From Limonium bicolor (Eukaryota > Streptophyta > Magnoliopsida > Caryophyllales > Plumbaginaceae), in NCBI GenBank assembly GCA_023374045.1, contig CM041776.1, forward strand, positions 118,873,000-118,936,999: DNA of 64,000 bases. The letters are read 5' to 3'. Positions within the stretch are counted from its first letter, which is position 1, and every line of letters starts with the position of its first letter. The position numbers were made by a program, and so were the translations under genes. This document shows, in pieces, positions 32,611-46,400 of the stretch. The notes under the pieces are model-generated. The model had not been told where the DNA came from. It searched no databases and saw only the letters and a program-made list of their open reading frames with translations.

Positions 32611-33226
32611 AACGGTTGACTAGCGAATTGTCTTCCTTAGTAAGTATTGAACCTTGTATGTGTATGTAGGCATTGCTGATTGTATTGTTGTAGCATGAGT
32701 ATGTATGTATGCATGTAAAATGAACTCCATGTATATCCGACCCAAGTAGTCGGCGTACCGCGGTTAGCACGCGGTATATGCGAAATTCATATTCAGCGTA
32801 AGCTGACCCCCTAGGGGGAACGTTTTTAGTGTGCAGGTATTCGAAGCTGACCACCGTTTGAGAGAGTAGGACGGGACGGACTGCTATGTAAGCATGGGTA
32901 GTCATATTTTCAGGATTGTATTTGTAATGTATTGCGAAATGGAAAGTTCCAAACTGTATTGATAATTTAAGGATTGTAGTAGACTCGGTATAGTAAAGTA
33001 TTGGAAGTTGTAATTGAATTATGGTTGAGTATGCGAGGGAAAGTATTGTAATGTGTAGAGTACTCGGTATGTTCATATTCATCAGACCGATAGTATGTAG
33101 GATTGAAACTCGCCTTGTTAGTCACGTGGGTGAGACGGCATTGTACACCCGCCGTTGAGTAAGTAATATCCGCTGCGAAGGTAAGTATTGTACGGTAATG
33201 GCGGTATTAGCGGTAGGGGTGTTACA

Positions 33227-36200
33227 AAAAGTGGTATCAGAGCGAAGTGTCGCTCTGATGGATGAAATCTTGCTGTGGTTAGGAACAGACCGAGTTAGAA
33301 TTAGAGACTTTAGGGCTAAGTGCTGAAGTGTTAGCGTGTGAGGGTACGCTAGTTAGGAACTTCCGTGTGAACCGGAAACCTACAACCACCATACCCCGCC
33401 CTCCGCAACCCACGGTATTAAGATGGAAAGTAACGCTAGAGAGATGGAAAGACCTCTCACACTCGGGTAAAACCCGATCTGGCAGTTGCAAAACGAACCT
33501 CATTAGGAAAAGAACCTGTCATACGGTAGAGTCCAAGAACTGGAAGTCCCGAAGACGGTTCCCGCTGAATGACAAGGACCGCACTTAATGGCGGAGAAAT
33601 GAAGATCCTAACTCAAGGATAATGGAATTTATGGCACCATGGGGCGACATGCTTCGCAGTCGCGAGAACCATAGGTAGCCGGCAAGAAGAGAGGCACAAT
33701 CGCGCAATGAGCAAGGAAGATAGAGTAACAAACCCGAGACAAGAGAGTCTACGGACTGTAATATTTGATTATACCAACAACGGTATACGAACCGACTAAG
33801 GAATTAGTCGAGGTTGGATTAACGCTAAACCTACACGCCAAGATGGCCGTTATAACCGAACAACATAGTTCAGATAACGATGAAAGGATTCATAACACAG
33901 ACACCTATAGGACCACAACATGGTTCCTAAGGACAAGTCAAGTCTCGAAAACCACAGTGTAGGTGTGAGACACCCGGACTGACGGCAATGATGTCAGGTA
34001 TACTGAGGAACGGCTCAGGAGATTGATCACCAAGATCAAAGATCAAAGAAGATCTAATAAAAACCACCAATTATGGATGGAAACGATACCGTAACCGGTA
34101 TACGTTAACCGAAAAACAACCTACCCGCGCACTTGCCTAGGGCAAGTGTAGCAACTGCAAGACGGTTAGAAGACTTTTAACAGCCCGCAAATACTTTCTA
34201 AAGTACCGTTATGACGAATGGAGCAAATATAGGATCACTAATCCTAAGATATTGGGACAATGAAACCTTGCAAAAGGCCTAACGGCCCGACCATGGTACT
34301 TCGAACATACCAATCAGCGAGAAGCTGAACATGGTCAAGACCTCAGACATGGCAACGCCATGAAGAATTCTTTTCACACCGAACTGTTATTTCAAAAACC
34401 CAAAAATTTTCTTTCAAAACCACGAACCTTTCTTTTAAACCTTGGATTCTTAAACCCAACCCACGGAATTACGGTGAGTATCATAGAGTGATACAAGAGG
34501 AGTTGACAATAGAATACTTCACCTAGGCGTGTGACGAACACTGCGAGTGTACCCAGATACGGGATGTGGGACAACCGCACTCCGAAGGAGCCTGCGGGCC
34601 TGACAGATAGTTAGGTAAGTGGTAACGTGCCAAGAAGGTACCCCACGTATGTATACATGTAGTGTGCGAAACACGGGAAGTAGTCAACTCCGCTCTACGG
34701 ACCATAAGTAAATTCGAAACAGAACAGTTGGATACCTCAAACAACCAATGGAAACTCAGAGAAGCTTACAAGCTAAGGAGTCAAGAACCTACTACAGGAG
34801 GATGATTGAGAGTTAAAAGTGCGAGAAGCACTAACAACTGAATAAAGACATTGGATATGTCTTAAATATATTAAAGTAAAGCATGATGACTGGAAGGAAT
34901 ACCCAGCCTAAACACAGTAAGGCAAATACCTAACATTGACACGTCAGTGTACAATGAACGGGGTAGAATTCCCAGGACAACTACCACAAACACACAGGGT
35001 GGTCTTATATGGTACCGAAATTACCATTCATCACCGAAGGGAATATCAAACCCGTTATAACATAAGGAAAGACACCAACGGTCTACCCTAAGAATGGGAG
35101 ACGTTATAACCCTCAACGGATAATTCAGATCCAGAACCGCAAGGTAGGATAACAAACTGGACATACCCATAAATGTCGGCCAGATGTAATGGCATAATTA
35201 GTAATACCCAGGAGCAATCCATAAAGGGTATCAAGTCAACACAGCTGAACGAGATGTCGTGGTAAGAACACCACAATCGGAGCAAACATCGGTTAGAACA
35301 CCGAAGGGATCCCACTTGACAAGGGATACCCCAAATTAATAAATGGTATCGATCTATACCAAGATACGAATGGGTCTCCAATAAACGGAAGCGTGATGCG
35401 ACGATCTTATCATGGAGCCCAGTATCACCTCCAAACCCGGCAATGGATTATGGAGAAGCAATCACTTGGTAATGACCTATGATGAGCAAGCTCTAGGCAA
35501 TATGGCCAGTAGGCCACGAAACTATTACCACACATAACCCAACGGTTGCAAAACCTATTGTGAACTATATGGAAAATGGTCAAGGACGACACCGATAGAA
35601 GAGTAATAACCGATGAGCAAGGATACCCCTCATAATGATGAGACCGCAAGAGCGGTGAACACATGGATTCCAAGAATGGGATACCATCAATAAACGTCTG
35701 AAAATATATCCCTATCAGAACTACTAACGTAGCGAAGCTTGAGCATACAGATACGGTCAAGCAATGTAAAATAAGCATCAACAGCAATTGTTGACAACCA
35801 AGGATTAATTGGTTCAGAAGGAACATAGTCATGGTATAAATGGTGGAAATGCATGAGCTGAAGCTAGCAACAGCGGATGCCAGGTAAACCAATACGGTGG
35901 AATCAATAAGAACATGGTGCGCAACAGGCGACCGATGTGTGGGAAATATCACCCAGCACTATGAAGTTGTTAATACAAGATAGTGGACAGACCGGGCAAC
36001 ATGCCAGGAGTCTGCACCAAACGATGAAGCACCACCTGAAGGAGTAACGATCATTCCTGTTGCAATCTCATAAGAGAGTTACTACCAAGAGTTTACGCCT
36101 CTGCACTTCATAGGACTGAGTGTTTTAGTATTGCACTTGTGCAGTTAATGATGTAGTGGGATAGCTAGGAATATGGAAAATGTAAGTAGTGGCAAATTCT

Positions 36201-38368
36201 TCCTTTCACCAACGAACATGGCATAAGCCAGTTAAGCAAAAGCTTAGAAACAAACTGTGCGGCCTAAGGCCAAAGAAGTACGAAGAGTGTGAAACACATC
36301 AACAATCACAGGATGTGAATTCCATGGGAATAAAGGTGAAAGGAGACTTAAGAAAGTCACATGGACCGACGCATAGAAAATGCAAGGTCACACAAGTAAA
36401 GAACACTTGTACCGAACCAGAGAAACTGGCATAATTCAGAATCCACTGATAACTGATGAAGCACTACAACTAAGTGGTGGCTCAACCTCAACCGACAATA
36501 AGTCAGAGGAACCAAGTGAATGATCACTATAATACACAACAGTATGTATATGGATTCCCAAAGAGCTGGTTATGAATCTAAAACTCATTGAGTTGTGCAC
36601 GGTAAAAGAACACCACACATGGTTAATAAACCTTATTCCCACAACAAAAGGGATAAAAAGATGACGTGTAGCACGTTAACAATAACGAGAAGGGCGAATA
36701 ACCCAAGTTATCAGGGTCGCGCAGCAGAAGCTAGTGGGCCCAGAATTCTAAGCGAAGTACACCTAGAACCGAATCCGGTAAAGAGTTAAATAACTCCGGT
36801 GAAAATTCTTGATGCAGGGACTAACCGGTAACTCGGTTAATACCTATTGATCAAGGAACGTTATATAATAAACCGCATGGAAGCTGAACCACCCCATGAC
36901 GGCTGAATGCCTTCGACCAATGTTCAACATTGACACATGGTAGATTACGTGGGCGTAATCCCTTTTAAGGGGGGTAGAGCAAAAACCGCGAAATGTATGT
37001 TTTACGTGATAGGTGCGTAAACTACAATGCGCATAGCGCAAGAGAATTCATTTTGATGGTTGATACTTATGTTACATAAACATTTGTATTCACTCATCGT
37101 GTAATTGTAGTTATTTGAGAAACAAGAATAAGAAAGGAGTGGAGAAACTCCAGGGGAATGAGGACCCCGATTGGTAATAGTATGAGAAATGAGTATGTAT
37201 GGGAGACTTGAGGAGTATAAATCGGTATGGAACCGATGTATGTAATGAGTATAAATTGGTATACCACCGATGTATTTTATGAGTATAAATTGGAGTATAG
37301 TAAATTAATGGGATATTATACCCAGGAATTTCTTAAGTATAGTAGTCGGAGAAGACGTAGTAATAATTGATGAGATGATTAGTAAGTAAGTAAGTGAATC
37401 ATATGAATTGGAAAATGTATGTGTATGATTATGAGTAGCAAGATTAAGAAGATAGAAACAAAATAATGTTTGACGAGCTGTCTGTTTGAATGGAAGTGGG
37501 AGGTGGAACTTGATTTGATAGCGATCAAGGGAAGCCGAACACAAATTGGGGTGGAAGGATAATTCAACACCAATGCTGATCACATTGGGGTTGAAGGACT
37601 CTAGAGGCTCCCTTAAGTGGCCACAGTAATAACACTAGTAATAGGTATAATCATCATAAATGGTATTTGGGAGATGTATGCAAGTTTTCAAAATGAATTT
37701 CTAAAACTAATTTGGTACAATGTTTTCTTCAAACTTGAGAATGAGGATCGGTTTTGAAACCGCTCCCACGGGCGCTAGTGGATCTTCCATGCCTAGGCAC
37801 GGGTATCCGGTCGAAACCATAGGAGGTGAAGCTAGTTTTGAGTCTGTGGAAGTGTAGAGTAGTTTGAAACCACTACACCGTTCGTGCGGTGACAGTGCGT
37901 GTTTTGTATTTTTCCAAAGGCACTGGGGCAGCGTAGTCCCGAGTAAGTATGAGTAAAGTATGAGTAAGTAAGTATGAGTAAGTGCCTGAGGATCTCTATA
38001 TGTGTAAATAATTTGATCAGAACCAAAGGACCGTAGAGCCAGAAAGTGTAAGTGCTCAAGTCATGACGGCCGTGAACCAGAAAGCGTAAGTGTTCAAACA
38101 TGACCGGTACCTGAGGGATCACTCGCCATTGGGGGAGGATGGTACCTAATTGGCTGCGGATGGACCCCCTTGGAGAGAAGTAAAGCGAATATTTTTTATT
38201 GCTATGCATGCAGTGACATGCTGTTTGGATGTGTAGTATGCATCATGTCAGACATTTGGAGTTTGACAAGTTTTATGTAGAGGTTATAACCTTAGCATAG
38301 AATATTTATACAAGAAACAATATTAGATTCACCAACTTTGAGGGCAAAGTTCTTTAAGGGGGGTAGAT
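33227..38368 (+). other. LARD interior, non-coding
   Basis: PBS TGGTATCAGAGC at 33232-33243, then about 5 kb of A-rich sequence in which I find no retroviral motif (no zinc knuckle, DSGA, FIDD, or DD35E) in any frame. Polypurine tract TTTTAAGGGGGGTAGA at 36963-36978 and again next to the 3' LTR. Scattered short ORFs are not recognisable proteins. Confidence 0.75.
38334..38368 (+). promoter_or_regulatory. LARD 3' polypurine tract with adjacent hairpin
   Basis: TTTAAGGGGGGTAGA (38353-38367) sits at the LTR border. Just before it AACTTTG and CAAAGTT pair around AGGG (38334-38351), the same arrangement as in the AlkB-carrying element. Confidence 0.85.
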
Positions 38369-41300
38369 TGAAATACCCTGAACGTAAATATGGTGATTAG
38401 AATATTTTAATATGGTATTTAAGGGCCTAATAGTGCCAAGTAATTTTGGTAAAGAAAATAAATCCAAAAGAAATGAGAAAACGCTTAGAAAGCGGAAAAC
38501 GCTAAGGTAAGCGTTAAATAACCATAGGAGGTACGAGACCTCGGTTAGAGTATTATAAAGATTCCTAAGGCTTATTAATGCCTAATTAGTATAGGGAATG
38601 ATTCCCGAAGAAAACGGATCCAAATAAGGTATTAAAACGCTAATAGAGCTTTAGCGCACGTTTTTAAGGGAAACACGAAAACGTGATTTTAAGAGGTCAA
38701 ACGAACCCGTAAAAATTATAAATCATTAAACAACTGTTATTAAGCATTAACGGAAGCTTAATAATCAGTAAAAATAAAGAAACGAGAAAATTCTGGAAAA
38801 CAGGCCCGGTTAGTGAATAGTATCAAAACCGGGTAAAATAACGAGCGTTTTCTGTAAAAGACGAAAATGATCCAGCCTGTAACAGCTATGTGGGCCGGTT
38901 TTAAATTGTGAGGCAGCCCTCTCACATACCTAATAAGCTAGAAAGAAATAAAAGAAAGAAAGAAAGAAAAGTAGAAAAGCAACCCCACCCTCTCTCTCCT
39001 CTCTCATTTCTCTTTTCTTCCTTCTCTTTCTCCTCCCTCCATCGTTTTTCCCCCTCTCTGGTTGCAGCCGATTCCTTCCTCCTCCCATGGCTGCTCTATC
39101 TCCTTCTCCATGCTCTATCTTCATTTGAGCTCCAAATGTAGAAATAATTACATATTTGTAATCCCCTCATCCTCCTCTATCATTCCCTCTTTTCAAAATT
39201 CGAAAAGGATGAGTTTCATCTCCATGGGTTTTCCCCATTTGAAGAGAAAAGCACACCATTACGGAGCTTGGAGTCTCCTCTTTCCAACAAGGTAAAAATC
39301 TCCATAAAATATTCAAGTTTTTCCACCTTTCTTTGGTAGCCGATTTTTGGCCCTTATGATGCCTTATTTTTCTCTCTTTTGAGCTTCAATACAACCTTGC
39401 AATGGTGGAGGAATTTTCTTCTTGAACCAAGGGTTAAAACCCCTCCTAAAGCACTCCAAAGGTAAACCCTAGAAATTGTATTTTAAACACTTCAATGAAC
39501 TAGCATAAATCTAAGGGTTAGTGATAATTATACTTGTCTTTGTGTGCTTGGGTGATGGGAATGGAGTTTGGCAACTTCATTCCCCACAAACCGATTTGTA
39601 CAAGAAAAAGAGAGGAGGAGGAGAAATGGAAAAGAAATGAAGGGATCAAAAGCTCAAGGTAAGAGCTCCTTCTTAATGCTAAATTTAATGCATTAGTGTA
39701 ATGGGAATGGGTAAACAAATAAAAGAAACTAAACTATTGTACTAATATTGTAGTTGTGGATGTTTTAGTATGTGTGAGCAAGTATGTGAATTGTGGGCCT
39801 TGAAGGTAAGTAAATTGTGTATGAGTATTAGTATTGTTGTTGAATGGAGTATTGATGTATTAAGATTGCCTTGTGTGCTGGTAGAACCCTTGTGGTTTGG
39901 CTAGAATAGGGATGAATTTGTTGAGAAAAGATATTTGAGGATGTAAGGAAAAGTAGGTGAACTATGGCAAAATTTTGGTAGGAATTGTGCGTTAAAGAAT
40001 GACTTGGTGAATGGGAAAGCCAAGGGATGTATTGGGGATAGTAGAGATGTTAATGACCATGGATTGGTAATTGGAGAATGAGGATGAAACATGTAAAAAT
40101 TTGTAGCAAGAGGTATTGGATTTCATTGGAGGAATTGGGAAGAATGAGAGTACAAAACTTAGTAAAATGAATGTTGGACTTGGGTATAGATGTTGTAATT
40201 GCTTGGAAATGTATTTGGGATGCTAGTAATGGTATTGGTAGTAGAAGTATTGGATGTGAGAATTGGGTTTTAAAATCTGTAGCATAAGCGTAACAAAAAC
40301 TGTTACAAGTGTTGGAAAAGAAATGAGGGAATTGTGTAAATTGATTGATGGATTTAGTAAGGAATTTGGGGGATGAACTAAGGCAATTTGGAGGGCCTAA
40401 GTAGTGTTAAATCATGTGGGGAAATATTGGTAAACATTTGGGAAACAATGGGTAAAGAAACCAACAGAAAACAGATTTTGAAACTGAAGTACTGGGCCGG
40501 ACCGGACTTGCGACCGGACTTGCAAGTTCGGTCGAGCCCAGAATCACAAAGACGGGAACCTTCTGGAATGGACCGGACTTGCGACCGGACTTGCAAGTTC
40601 GGTCGAACCAGAAAATTTTCCCGTCTGAAACCTTCTGGAATGGACCGGACTTGCGACCGGACATGCAAGTTCGGTCGGACCAGAAAATTTCCCGTCCGAA
40701 ACCTTCTAGGATAGACCGGACTTGCGACCGGACATGCAAGTTCGGTCGGACCAGGAAATTTTCCCGTAATGAGAGCTACTGGAATGGACCGGACTTGTGA
40801 CCGGACTTGCAAGTTCGGTCGGGTTATAGTAATCATATGTATAATATATATGCCTATATACATACATGCATATATATGTAGTAGTACGCTATAAATGAAG
40901 TAGTAAAGGTAAGAAAGTAAGTATATGAGTAGGAAAACAAGTATAAAAAGTAACCAAGTAAGTTGAGAGTATGAGAACATTAAGTACACCGGGATAACGG
41001 GGTAAGTACGGGAGTAGTAATTATTTGTGTATCGTAAGAGTATAGTATTAATAATAATGTTGGAACATTATCAGTGGAACAAGTGTGAACCAAGGAACGA
41101 GGGGACACATGGTAAAGCTAACTCCGGTGAAAGGTATGATTTTCTCATGCCCCGTATGCTAACCGAGTTACGTTGATTTGTGTGCTGTATGCCGGCTAAT
41201 CAAGACTAAAGCATGAAAACGGTTTATTACCTTTCATTGTGTGTCTTGTTGTATGTTGTATGAGCTAACCCTTCTTGACTGATTGTGTGGCTTCACTTAG

Positions 41301-42873
41301 TGCGTAGACCGACTCATAGATGAGTCTTGTTGTGTAGCGACTCGTAGTAAAAGTCATGTTGTAAACTAATGGAACAGTAGCAACGCACTAAACTAACGGA
41401 TCAATAAACGATAACGCAAACCTATGAACTCACTCGAATGTGAGAGAGTGTACGGGAGTAAAACCTTCCGATAATGGTAGGAGAACCGAAATGAATAATC
41501 CACAAATAATAAGTAGTGGAAGTATATAAGAATCTCTTAGAGGAATTAATCTTGGTGCAAGACATGAACCACGAGAGTAGTAAAGAATGACGAGGGATCT
41601 CCAAACCCTTAGCAATTAGTCGACCCATAATGAGAGGACCCGACTGATGTAAGTATGTCCTGAACATGAGAGTATTCGATACGTTGGGGAAACCCTTAAA
41701 TCTGAGGATACTAGTCGGTTGCAATTCCCTAAGCTAGTAGAGGTTATCAAGAGAGATACTTCTAGGCTAATCCATGAGATTGTATTGTACTCTGAGAGAA
41801 GAGTGTGGGAATTTGAGTAGTCCGGTAGAAACGGGCATTTGAGTATTTGAGGAGCTAAGCGTATAGCCCTCGTATTGTAGGTCCGGTGGCGAGTCTTGTG
41901 TATGACTCCGCCCAGAGGCCAAGTAATGAGTAATGAGTATCGCGTATGTATGAGTAAAGTAATGAGTACTGAGTAAGAAGTGAGTATGAGTATGAAATGA
42001 GTACCGAGTATTGTGTATGTATGAATAAGTATCGAGTATTGAGTACGTATGAGTAAGTATGGAGTATCGAGTACGTATGAGTATGCACAAGTATAGTAAC
42101 GAGTACAGGGTAAGGATCGTGTGCGAGTAAGGTATTGAACATGGAGTGATGAGTATGCAAGAGCAAAGAGTGAGTAAGAGTAGAGTAGCGAATATCGACA
42201 CAGTACGAACAGAGTAGTGAGTAACGCAATGAAGAGTAATGAATAAATAACTAATACGAACGGTTGACTAACGAATTGTCTTCCTTAGTAAGTATTGAAC
42301 CTTGTATGTGTATGTAGGCATTGCTGATTGTATTGTTGTAGCATGAGTATGTATGTATACATGTAAAATGAACTCCATGTATATCCGACCCAAGTAGTCG
42401 GCGTACCGCGGTTAGCACGCGGTATATGCGAAATTCATATTCAGCGTAAGCTGACCCCCTAGGGGGAACGTTTTTAGTGTGTAGGTATTCGAGGCTGACC
42501 ACCGTTCGAGAGAGTAGGACGGGGACTGCTATGTAAGCATGGGTAGTCATATTTTAAGGATTGTATTTGTAATGTATTGCGAAATGGAAAGTTCCAAACT
42601 ATATCGGTAATTTAAGGATTGTAGTAGACTCGGTATAGTAAAGTATTGGAAGTTGTAATTGAATTATGGTTGAGTATGCGAGGGAAAGTATTGTAATGTG
42701 TAGAGTACTCGGTATGTTCATATTCATCAGACCGATAGTATGTAGGATTGTAACTCGCCTTGTTAGTCACGTGGGTGACTGACGGCATTGTACACCCGCC
42801 GTTGAGTAAGTAATATCCGCTGCGAAGGTAAGTATTGTACGGTAATGGCGGTATTAGCGGTAGGGGTGTTACA
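38369..42873 (+). repeat. 3' LTR of the LARD (4.5 kb)
   Basis: Almost identical to the 5' LTR apart from small indels and the palindromic array, which is larger (40496-40824). The end hairpin is intact at 42762-42783 (GTTAGTCAC/GTGACTGAC). Confidence 0.92.
40496..40824. repeat. Palindromic CCGGAC array, LARD 3' LTR (5 modules, ~72-bp period)
   Basis: Five modules at about 40499, 40571, 40643, 40716 and 40788. Each has CCGGACTTGCGACCGGAC, then CAAGTTCGGTCG, then a spacer such as AGAAAATTTTCCCGT. Confidence 0.9.
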
Positions 42874-43198
42874 TCCGTTGTGGCTAAATTTTTGCAACAA
42901 TGTTGTGCTGATATAAGACTACACGCACAACAAATTGCATGTAAAACAGATGTCGATTACTTGGTCGAAAAAATCATCAAAGTTAGCACAGGCAAGCAGT
43001 TTTTAAGATACCAAAGTCAGTGTATGTTGCCTACTTCTGGGATATTTTCGACTCATGAGATGATGTCCGTTGTGGCTAAATTTTTGCAAAAATGTTGTGC
43101 TGATATAAGACTACACGCACAACAAATTACATGTAAAACCGATGTCGATTACTTGGTCGAAAAAATCATCAAAGTTAGCACCGGCAAGCAGTTTTTAA
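42874..43198. repeat. 192-bp tandem repeat array, right part
   Basis: Continues the array from 28893, with the next unit starting at 43066 (192 bases after 42874). It ends abruptly within a unit at about 43198. The frame is open across both partial units, with KTDVDYLVEKIIKVSTGKQF repeated. Confidence 0.9.
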
Positions 43199-43490
43199 CT
43201 AACCCTTGCGTTTGCATACGAATATAGAACGGGTATAGATCTTCAACTCCTTTTCAAGTTGGGAGTGAATTCTTTGTACTCCATCAAAAGAAATGATATG
43301 AGTGCAGAGTTCAAACAGTAACTAATTAATAGACTGAGCGACTCATCCCAACCGCCAGAGCTCTTAAATACTTCTGATCTTTAAAAACAGTAAATAACAC
43401 AGATTTCCTTGTCCACGTTTTCAGTTGCATCAGTGAACATAAGTAAATAAAATACATTAGTCTGGAACAAAGCACACACTATGTAACAAC

Positions 43491-46400
43491 CTATGGAGGA
43501 GAACCGAATGTGAAATCAGCATTATAATATCGGGGGTTCCTAAACCTAGAATTTTGGCCTCTCAACCACATTTGGTTTGCTTGCGTGGTGGGTGGTGTGC
43601 TGGATTGATCAGGCTGAGTTTGAGAAGGCCCGATCACCTGGATGATGTCAGCAGGTGCGAACGATGGAGCACCCAGTACCCTTGCAGGGCCCTCAGCAGG
43701 TGTGGGCATGTTTGTCCAGTCCATCTGCCCAAGGTGAAGAGTGGAAGCGTCGTATGTGGTACGGTTGGTCCTGGGTGTGGCTGTAGTGGGTGGAGTGGGT
43801 GCAGTGGGAGTAGTGGGCACAGTGGGTGCAGTGTGCGACGACCCTGCCCCAGCATCAAACTGTGTCCCAAAATCACGTGGCAACTGACCCACCATTGTAT
43901 CGACATATAAAGAGGGTACCAGAGCGTACATACCTAGTGTAAGTGTACTTGACACAGGCGGTATGACCGGCCGATATCCGTCCACGTCGGGGTGTCCCGC
44001 CTGGTGTGGGTCCGCTGCCTGGTGTGGCTCCTGTGCCTGGTGTGGCTCCTCTGCCTGCTGTGGCACCTCTGCCAGACCTAGCTGATTCTCGGCCTCCATA
44101 GGTTCTGCTAGACGACGCGGCCCTCTTCGTCTTTGACTGTACGGCCGGTTTCTGACTGCTCGGGGAGGAGGGTTGTCGTGTATGACATATGTAGGGTATT
44201 GAATGTCCATCATTGGAGGTGCCTGACTTGAGTAGTCCTGCTCAATGTGGCCAACTCTATGGTAGTGGCCGACATCAAGTGTCTGGGAAACCTGGGACGC
44301 AAAATCCCTAACACCCTGGTCTACTGGAATTCACTGCAACTGCTCTAGCGTGCTTGCCTATACATGCATGTCATCGTATCAAGTTAAGAATATATTATAA
44401 CAAAAAAAACAACGAACATTGAATAGATGACACTTACAGTGATCACATTTCGTCTACTCTCCTCGGTATACCAGGCCACCGAGTGCTGTCGATATCAAAC
44501 CATGTAAGCGCTCCTCTAATCGAGTGGGGTACTCCGTGGTAGCTGTGCAAGTGGAATCTGATACTGCTGTCTTTTCGACCACATACGCAGGTAGTCGCTG
44601 AAGATCTCCCACCACTGAGCGTCGGTCCTCCCGGACCTTGTAATAACGTGCAGGTAATCACAATCAAGGGGGGATTCGGTATTGGCTGGTCCACCCCCAA
44701 ACTGTCGCAACACCCGATCAGCCTGATGACCTTCACCACATTGAAGTGGATGACAAACACACGAACCGCAAATTGCTGAGGATTAGGTGATCTTTCACCA
44801 TACGGTTGCCAAATCCACTACATATGCACACAATATGTTTGTTAGACTTTTATTAGTGAAAAGAACCTACCCAGGGAAAAAAGAACTCACCTCTCTCTGC
44901 GGGGGTGGAACGTGCAGCGTGTCTAGGTACGCACGAGCAGAGTGCGAATCAATGTTGCATAACTTCCCATTGTATCTGCAATGAACAAAAAAGTTACCCA
45001 AATATAAGGACTTTAACATTACTAATATAGGGAAAATTAGTTTCAAGCATTTACCTGTAAGCTAGGGGAAGATCAGGTGGTGGGTTAACCAAGTTTCTCG
45101 GACAAAAATGAGGTAGGCGTTCATACGCCCATACAGTCAGCAACTTGCTACAACCATTTATACATGTTGAATCATACTTGGTAGCATTGCACGTCTCTCT
45201 GTAGAGATGCGCAAGTAAAGCGGAGCCCCAACTTATCGTACCAGCCCTGACAAAGTCTCTAAGGAGTAATAGGTATGCAACATCTACGCATGCTCCATTC
45301 GCATTAGGAAACAAAAGGCCACCAAGCATTCGAAGCATGAATGCCCTCGCATGCTGCTCGTGTATGACAGGGTCAAGAAGATGAAAATCTGGGTCAGTCT
45401 CCCCAAATCTAGAGGCAAGCCAATTTATAGGGATTTGGTTGCCTCTACGGTGGGTGGTACATCCCCAAGAAGCTCCATGCAGACTGCATTCACATCAGGT
45501 ATATTCGTGGTAGAACATAATGAGTAGCCATCCACCAGTAGCCCGAACAGGTTATGAACATCCTCAAGTGTGATGGTGACCTCACCAAACAGCATAAGAA
45601 AAGTGTGCGTCTCTGGACGCCACCTCTCTATCAAAGCACTAACGAGCCCTCTACTTGTGGTAAGTCCCAACACACAAACTTTGAACAAACCAGCACTCAT
45701 AATGTATGGCGCAATAGATGCATGAGGAACTGAGCCTTCCAATTTGATCGGGTTCTTAGGGTACGGTTTCTATAAGGTTCGTACCTCTGAGATATAAAAC
45801 AATACATTATAAAACAAATAAACTAATAATAATAAACCTACATTATACTTAACGAATTACATTTATAATTATAAAACTACATTATAAAGCTACATTGTAG
45901 TAGCAAGGTTAGATTATCATTATAAATATACAATATAATTAAAAAATTGTATTTATAATTACAAAGATACATTATCGTTAACGAAGATTATATAGATTAT
46001 TATTATAATGCTAAATTCTAATTAAATTAACTACATTGTTAATCAAGTCTATATTATAATTATAATGAAGTTAAATTAATAACTATAAAGGTACATTATA
46101 CTTAACGAATTACTTTTATAATTATAAAACTACATTATAAAGCTACATTGTAGTAGCATGGTTAGATTATCATTATAATTTATAATAACAAAGAGACATT
46201 ATCGTTAACGAAAATTATATAGATTATTATTATAAAGCTACATTCTAATTAAATAAACTACATTATTAATCATTTCTAAATTATAGTTATAAATAAGTTA
46301 GATTACAATTACAAAGCTACAATATAATTAACGAATTACATTTATAATTATAAAGCTACACTCTAATATCAAGGTTAGATTATGATTATAAATATACGAT

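Larger units (their letters stand above)
28894..33226 (+). repeat. 5' LTR of the LARD (4.3 kb)
   Basis: TGAAATACCC...GGGGTGTTACA. It contains a pyrimidine-rich leader (29505-29600), donor-like AGGTAA sites (29825, 29995, 30193), a two-module palindromic array (31027-31140), a GAGTA-rich low-complexity stretch (32276-32610) and a GACCCCCTAGGGGG hairpin near 32803. Confidence 0.92.
28894..42873 (+). mobile_element. LARD-type non-autonomous LTR retrotransposon, 13,980 bp, TSD TCCGT
   Basis: LTRs at 28894-33226 and 38369-42873, PBS at 33232-33243, and polypurine tracts at 36963 and 38353. It is flanked by the perfect 5-bp duplication TCCGT (28889-28893 and 42874-42878). The 5.1-kb interior has no recognisable gag, protease, RT or integrase. 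Long LTRs plus a long non-coding interior define a large retrotransposon derivative (LARD). LTR termini, PBS and polypurine tract match the AlkB-carrying element, so trans-mobilisation by a relative is plausible. LTRs are nearly identical outside the palindromic array, suggesting recent insertion. Confidence 0.93.

Noticed and set aside
33227..38368. Gag or Pol hidden in the LARD interior
   Set aside because: I looked for zinc-knuckle, DSGA, FIDD and integrase motifs in both strands and found none; a profile search would be decisive.
40496..40824. Regular ~72-bp palindromic repeats resembling a CRISPR array
   Set aside because: Plant nuclear context inside an LTR, spacers are near-identical to each other, and no cas-like genes are present.
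43554..43910. Plus-strand ORF of 118 codons opposite PMD exon 5
   Set aside because: Shadow of the Pro/Thr-rich minus-strand exon, which is supported by splice sites and family context.
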